NCBI GenBank assembly: GCA_035578175.1
Contig: JAQMRL010000011.1
Span: 2,367,501-2,431,500 of the forward strand
DNA: 64,000 nucleotides
DNA from: Catonia carolina
Lineage: Eukaryota > Arthropoda > Insecta > Hemiptera > Achilidae
Direction: 5' to 3'
A program made the translations under genes and the position numbers. The notes under the pieces are model-generated. The model saw only the letters and a list, made by a program, of their open reading frames with translations, had not been told where the DNA came from and searched no databases. Below are positions 52,101-58,100 of this stretch, in pieces; position 1 is the stretch's first letter; each line of letters starts with the position of its first letter.

Positions 52101-55100
52101 ATACTATATTTCTTCTAAAAACTCCTTAAAGGGAATCTGCCTCTCCGACTGAAATTACATGTTGTTTTGTTCTAGAATGAAAGTATATCTCCATCTGGAA
52201 AAATTTATCAGTATACATATTTAAAAGAAATTGTATTTCTCCTTTTCACAGGAGCTGTCTAAGACACAATCACCAGTTATATTGTATTACATGGTGCAGT
52301 CCCTCCATTTGATGGTGTTACATGGTGATGCTTTATCAAAAGCTGTTAAAGATCACAGAGGATTTATTATTTGGTGTCAAGAAAGCCTACTTATCAAAAA
52401 GTAAGTACAATTTATTACTTTCATATATTTTTATTTATTAACAATGTAGGCATACGAAAGAACTGAGTGTAATTCCATTCATCTATTGTAATTTTGTAAT
52501 CCTTCACAGACTATTGACAGATATATCTGCACATTTACAAATTAATTCAAAAAAGATTTTGACTAAAATTTGTCTTAATAGTCATCAAAATTATGCCAAA
52601 ATATCAAAATTTCCAGGGAATTTTCATCTGCAGAAGGTAGGTTGACATCACTCCCCACCAGTGTTTCCTAGCTGCCCTGAGGTCGGTAATCCATGCCTCC
52701 TCTGTTTGTTAATACTTGCTTCCTCTGTTTGTTAATACTTATATATGTTACAGTCATCCAATTTAATCATAATATTTTTAAACAATGTTTGTACTTGTAG
52801 AGTTTGCAATTCAATATACAAATAATTTTATTTAGTCAGTTCTATTTATGGATATATCTATACAAGTCATGTCACTCAGGGCTAAGGACAGATATATCTG
52901 TATCCATTATTATTGAGTAAAAGTGAAGAGAAATATATGGGGATATTTGCATGGATTCTGCGCCTTTAAAAACAGTTTTCTATCGTGGAAAACACATTTT
53001 CAAAAAATAAATTTTTACCCCAACCCATAATTTCATTTTATTAAAATATTTAAATTATATATTTTTTTTAAATTTCATTTTGAAATCATTCAAAATTAAA
53101 TACATGTGTGACAAGAAACTAATTTTGTCCATGAAGGGCTTAGAATGAAATTTTAAATGATTAAATAACCAGAGCAGAGCGGCTGCCAAATAAGCTGGCC
53201 GATTTTCTGATGTGCACAGAAGGTTTAAGTTGGTAATGGCGCCATTGGTTGCCTCAGCGAGTGGTGGAGGTCAGTGGTGTACCAGCTGTGATCAGAGTCA
53301 TGGCGCTCTCGCAATGTTGTATATCAGCTAACCTAAAAACATTTGTCTGTAATGTGTTGAATGTGGTGGGGATTAATTGTTGTATACAATGTTTACAATT
53401 GATTGTTTTTAACATTGCTAATAGATGATAACTCAGAATGTGAACTCATCAGATGGAACTCAGAATGTGTGATTAAATTGAATAATAAAATATCTGCGCC
53501 ATTCAGGGTTAACAAGGGTTTGAAGCAGGGGTGTTGTTTATCACCAACTCTTTTCAAGATATGTATACAAAGAGCACTGAGCACCTGGCGCAAGAAATGT
53601 AATGGAATGGGGATTGAAATTGGAGATACCTGTTTGTATACACTACTGTTTGCCGATGATCAAGTGCTCATAGCTAACGATGAAGAGGACATTGCTTATA
53701 TGACAAGGAAACTCTTGGATGAATACTGTGAATGGGGGTTGAATATTAATATTAGCAAGACCGAATACTTGGTTATAGGGGAAGAGTCCAATGATCTTCA
53801 AGTCGACAACAAAATTATCAAGAGCACAAAGGAATTCAAGTACTTGGGGACCTACATATCATCAGACGGTTCAACTAGGAAGGATGTTAAAAATAGGATT
53901 GTGCAAGGGAGAATAGCAATCCGGAAATTGAACCCGATTTTATGGTCTGCAAAAATGCACATGAATACAAAAGTCCAGTTGTAACACACTATTGTGGAGC
54001 CAATAACAACTTATGGGGCAGAGTGCTGGCAAATAACATCAAAAATAGACAGCCAGCTTAAAGCAATTGAAATGGACTTTCTGCGCCGTTCATGTAGAGT
54101 GTCCAGGTTGGACCATATCCAGAATGACGACATCAGGAAAAGAGCTCATGTAGAAGATACCATTGTGGATAGCATAGAGAGACGACAACTGATATGGTAT
54201 GGTCATGTGCAGAGAATGGGTGATGAGAGGTGGCCAAAAAGAATGTTGTCTTATGTCCCAACCAACAGAAGGAAGAAAGGTAGACCAAGGAAAACGTGGA
54301 AAAAGGGAATACAGGAAGCCATGAGGGAGAGAGGGATGGATGAGGGTGATTGGGAGGATAGAAGAGAATGGAGATTGAAGTGCGGGAAGCGGCGCCGGCC
54401 GTAGGAACCCCGGAAAAAAAAAAAAAATAGATGATAATTTACATCGTTCGGCACCTGTGATTTAATAGGCAGTTCAGTACTAAGACACAAAATCTACCGA
54501 CTGAATCCGAACTGTTGGCGCTGCTATACCGGCAAGCTTATTTGGCGTCCGCTCTTCTTACAGACAGGAAACTGATTTTTTCAAGTTTCTGAAAAATATT
54601 GATTAAAAATTTTAGTTTTATAGCATGAATTTACAAGATAAATAAGGAAATTCTGGTAATAGTTTAATTATCAGAATTATTTTTAAAATTTAACACTACT
54701 TACATGTTGGTATTCAATTAATGTTCTTAGTATTAAATTTATGTTGCGTTGGTTTTTTTTTTGTAGCTTATGGGAACTATGTAATGCGGAGCATTCTCAT
54801 ATCTGCGAAGTCTGTGTACCAATTCTTCTGCATTGTATTACATTACCATCTGGTTCTGATGTATTTTGGAGAGTGATTCAGGAAGAATTTCATACTAGTG
54901 ATTGGAAGGTTCGATTTGTTGCTGGTATGTGTTTTTATATTCTGCCCAGTGAAATCAATGTAATTGCTGGTATAATAGTTCAGATGATTTCTGTTGGTGT
55001 AAATTGTCAGGTACAATTAATGGCTGTAAATTGTTAGGTTTTTTTGTATGAAGTGATAACATGCATTTATTGCTTCTCTGAGCTGAAGACTGTATAAACA

Positions 55101-58100
55101 TATATTTTTATTCAGCTTTGGATACTTACTGGTGAAAAAATATGATTTTGTCTAAAAATTGCTGCGAAACTACTTGTGATAGTGTATCAGTTTTAACTTT
55201 GTGGCTTCTTCCAGTTATAAATACTAGGGTCTGTAAATATTTGCAGTGCAAATATTCACTGCTTTGGAAGTACATGGATACCACATCCAAAGAATTCTCT
55301 TTGTTGTGATTGTAGCCACGCATGCATCACAGATTTTACCTCTTCATCACTTGTGAAATACTTGCGTTCCATTGATTCTTTAAGTGGTCTTGGAACACAT
55401 GAAAGTCACTACGGGTGAGGTCTGGGTAACCCTTTGCTGGCCATGCCTGAGTCTGAGTATTCTTGGGATGACCTAAGGTGTCACGAGAGGCTATGCCCGA
55501 GTTTACTCGTTTTCAAGAGTTGAATTCCACGATCATATAGTACAATCTATAAACGTAAATGATTATAAATATGCACTTCTATGATCTTTTAGTGGTCTAA
55601 TGTACAACTTGTTGATATTATTCACCTACTTGGAACCATGATAGAAATACTGGCAGCTTTGAACAGCTCATTTTTGCGTTTCATAACCTTTCTGCAGTTT
55701 CAGGTTGGGCATGAGTTGTTGTTAATGTTCATATCGAACAGTTTTTGTGCTATTAGTTTTATTATAACATATTTATTAGTGTGTTTTGATAGTGTGTACA
55801 CAAGTGTTATTATATTTTGGGTAATTTAACTTTGTGACCATGGCTTTGAAAGAGGATGAGACTGAAATTTATATGTATATGTGTGTGTGTGTGTGTGTAC
55901 ATGTGAGTAGGTATTGCTGTTGAAGTAGATGAAGGGGTTTGATGATGGCGAGAGACGTACGCGGGGAAATTATCAAAACATCGTATGTATGTGTGTATAC
56001 TTATTGTTGAAGTAGATAGTTGAAAGGGGAGATGAACGAGAGATGTATGCGGGGAAATTTATCAAAACGTTGTGTGTATGTGTGTTTGTGTACGTTGGAG
56101 TATTTGGTGGATCTAGCAGCTAGACAATTTCTGTTACATATTTATTTTTAAAATTAATTATTTAAAAAATTAAATTAAATATTTATTTTTAAAAATTAAT
56201 CACATACTTCGCATGCGAAGCCACACAGGCCATGCTAGTAATTTATAAAGTACGTGACATCTAACCTATTTCATAAATTAAAATAATTTTAATTATACGT
56301 ATTAATTTTTTCATTTATTTTGAGTTGCAGCAACTCTATTTGTATAATTTCTTGGTTATTAGCGACTACGTTTGTAGTGAGGAACAGTGGGTTTGAACGT
56401 GTAATCATTTTCCAGACCCTGGCTGGGAATCAAACCTGGAACCTCTGCTTTGCAGTATAGCATGTTAAACACTGGGCCATGGAGGCGGCCTATATTAATT
56501 TTATTTTCTTACAAAATTACTTTTATAGAGTTTTAAAAAGATTTCTTCCCTGTAACATCAATCGAATGTAACTCCAAAATTTATTTAGTCCCTTCAATGA
56601 TACTAAAATCAAGTTCAGCTCTATTACTCTATTAATTATTTCTTTAATTTGGCGGTCTCATGTTTCATATTGTCATTGTTACAGTTGAACGTGTTACTGT
56701 GATGGCAAGATTTATGGATTCTACTCCGTTACGAACAAACTTACCATTACAAGCTGCATTAGCTAATGCTTTCTGTTATCTAATATCAAGTATGGATGAT
56801 GTTAACGTTTTAGTTGCACAGCGTGCTACATTGTATTTGGGCACTATTCATGATACAGCTGTTAAGGTTTGTACTATTAAAAATAATTTTATATGATCAT
56901 CTGTAGTAGTAAAAACATTTTCTTTTATCTCAAGGTGTGTGAGATTTACAAGGGTAATTTGGAAAGTAAAGAGCATTTTTCTTTATTTTGAAATTTTTTT
57001 ATTATAGCCAAACAAAACTTTTTTACGACATACCTGATACTTAAACTACTTTTCTATGTAATTGCTGTACAAATTTAAACATTTGTTGTACCATTTCATC
57101 AATTTTGTAAAGCCCTCTGCATACTCAGTTGCCGCCAAGTTGTTTAACCAATCACTTCCGTCAAAATTTGAGGGACCCACCTTCCACATACTTTTTGGTA
57201 ACCCAAATTACCAGTAACAATTTCATTCGTGAAATTTCGGGAAATATCGAACGTAGTCCATCAGTCTAGAAACGTCTGTTCTGTTAAATTTCTTCCTCAC
57301 TCCTTGATTAGAGTTTGTTAGTCACAGCTAAAGTTCAGCCTGAGCGCACTTTATCATGAACATTTGACTGTACAGCACTAACCCTTTATAAGTCTTTGGT
57401 AAGTATACTTACAACTGGTAATAAGGTCGATTTATTTAAGAATAAGCTATGCAGTTGAACCTTATTGGTATTTTATGGTGTAATAGATGTTCTCTGGTAA
57501 GTTGGCTATCCACATTTTGAAATTAGTGCACAGCGACTATTTGCTTCGTGAATTGCACGAATATGGTAAGGATTCATACTAGTGTATGGTACCATGTTGT
57601 TTTGTTGTTACTTTTGTACAGTGCTTAGAAAATTCGAATTTTTTACGGGAAAGCAAGCATTCATGCTAATATAAAATTAAGATAAGTTATTCTACACATT
57701 TTTTTGTTTTATAGTATTACAAGTTATTTTAATAAGCATTCTTACCACTAAACATCATGTGATTCCCATTTTAATAAACGTTCCATGGGAAGTATACTTT
57801 TTCTTTTTTACAGAAGAAATTTTACTGTTCTAGCACTAGAAGTACATTATTCAAGTCCCTGTAAAGCAAAATTTAACATTTTACAACATATATTTTCCCC
57901 ATAGTACTGCCCTATAAAGGTTAAACTTAATGCACCATTTTCAAACTGAAGTTTTTTTCATCACATTACCATTTTTGTCTGTAAATTTTGATAGATCACA
58001 CTCCGTTAGCATTCAAAAATCATATTACACTACGAATATCACTTTTGGCGGGATCGTTAATTTTGTCAGACATTTTAAAGACTTACAAACAATCAATACA

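Larger units (their letters stand above)
53177..54554 (+). mobile_element. MITE copy 2, interrupted by a LINE
   Basis: Same element as 11565-11934: GAGCGGCTGCCAAATAAGCT at the left; the right end, reversed, is GAGCGGACGCCAAATAAGCT. The host sequence is 53177-53431 plus 54426-54554. TA flanks are not preserved here. Confidence 0.8.

Noticed and set aside
54741..55037. Open frame extending through unc79 exon 18 on both sides
   Set aside because: The match to UNC79 exists only between the AG at 54766 and the GT at 54925; the ends are intron read-through.
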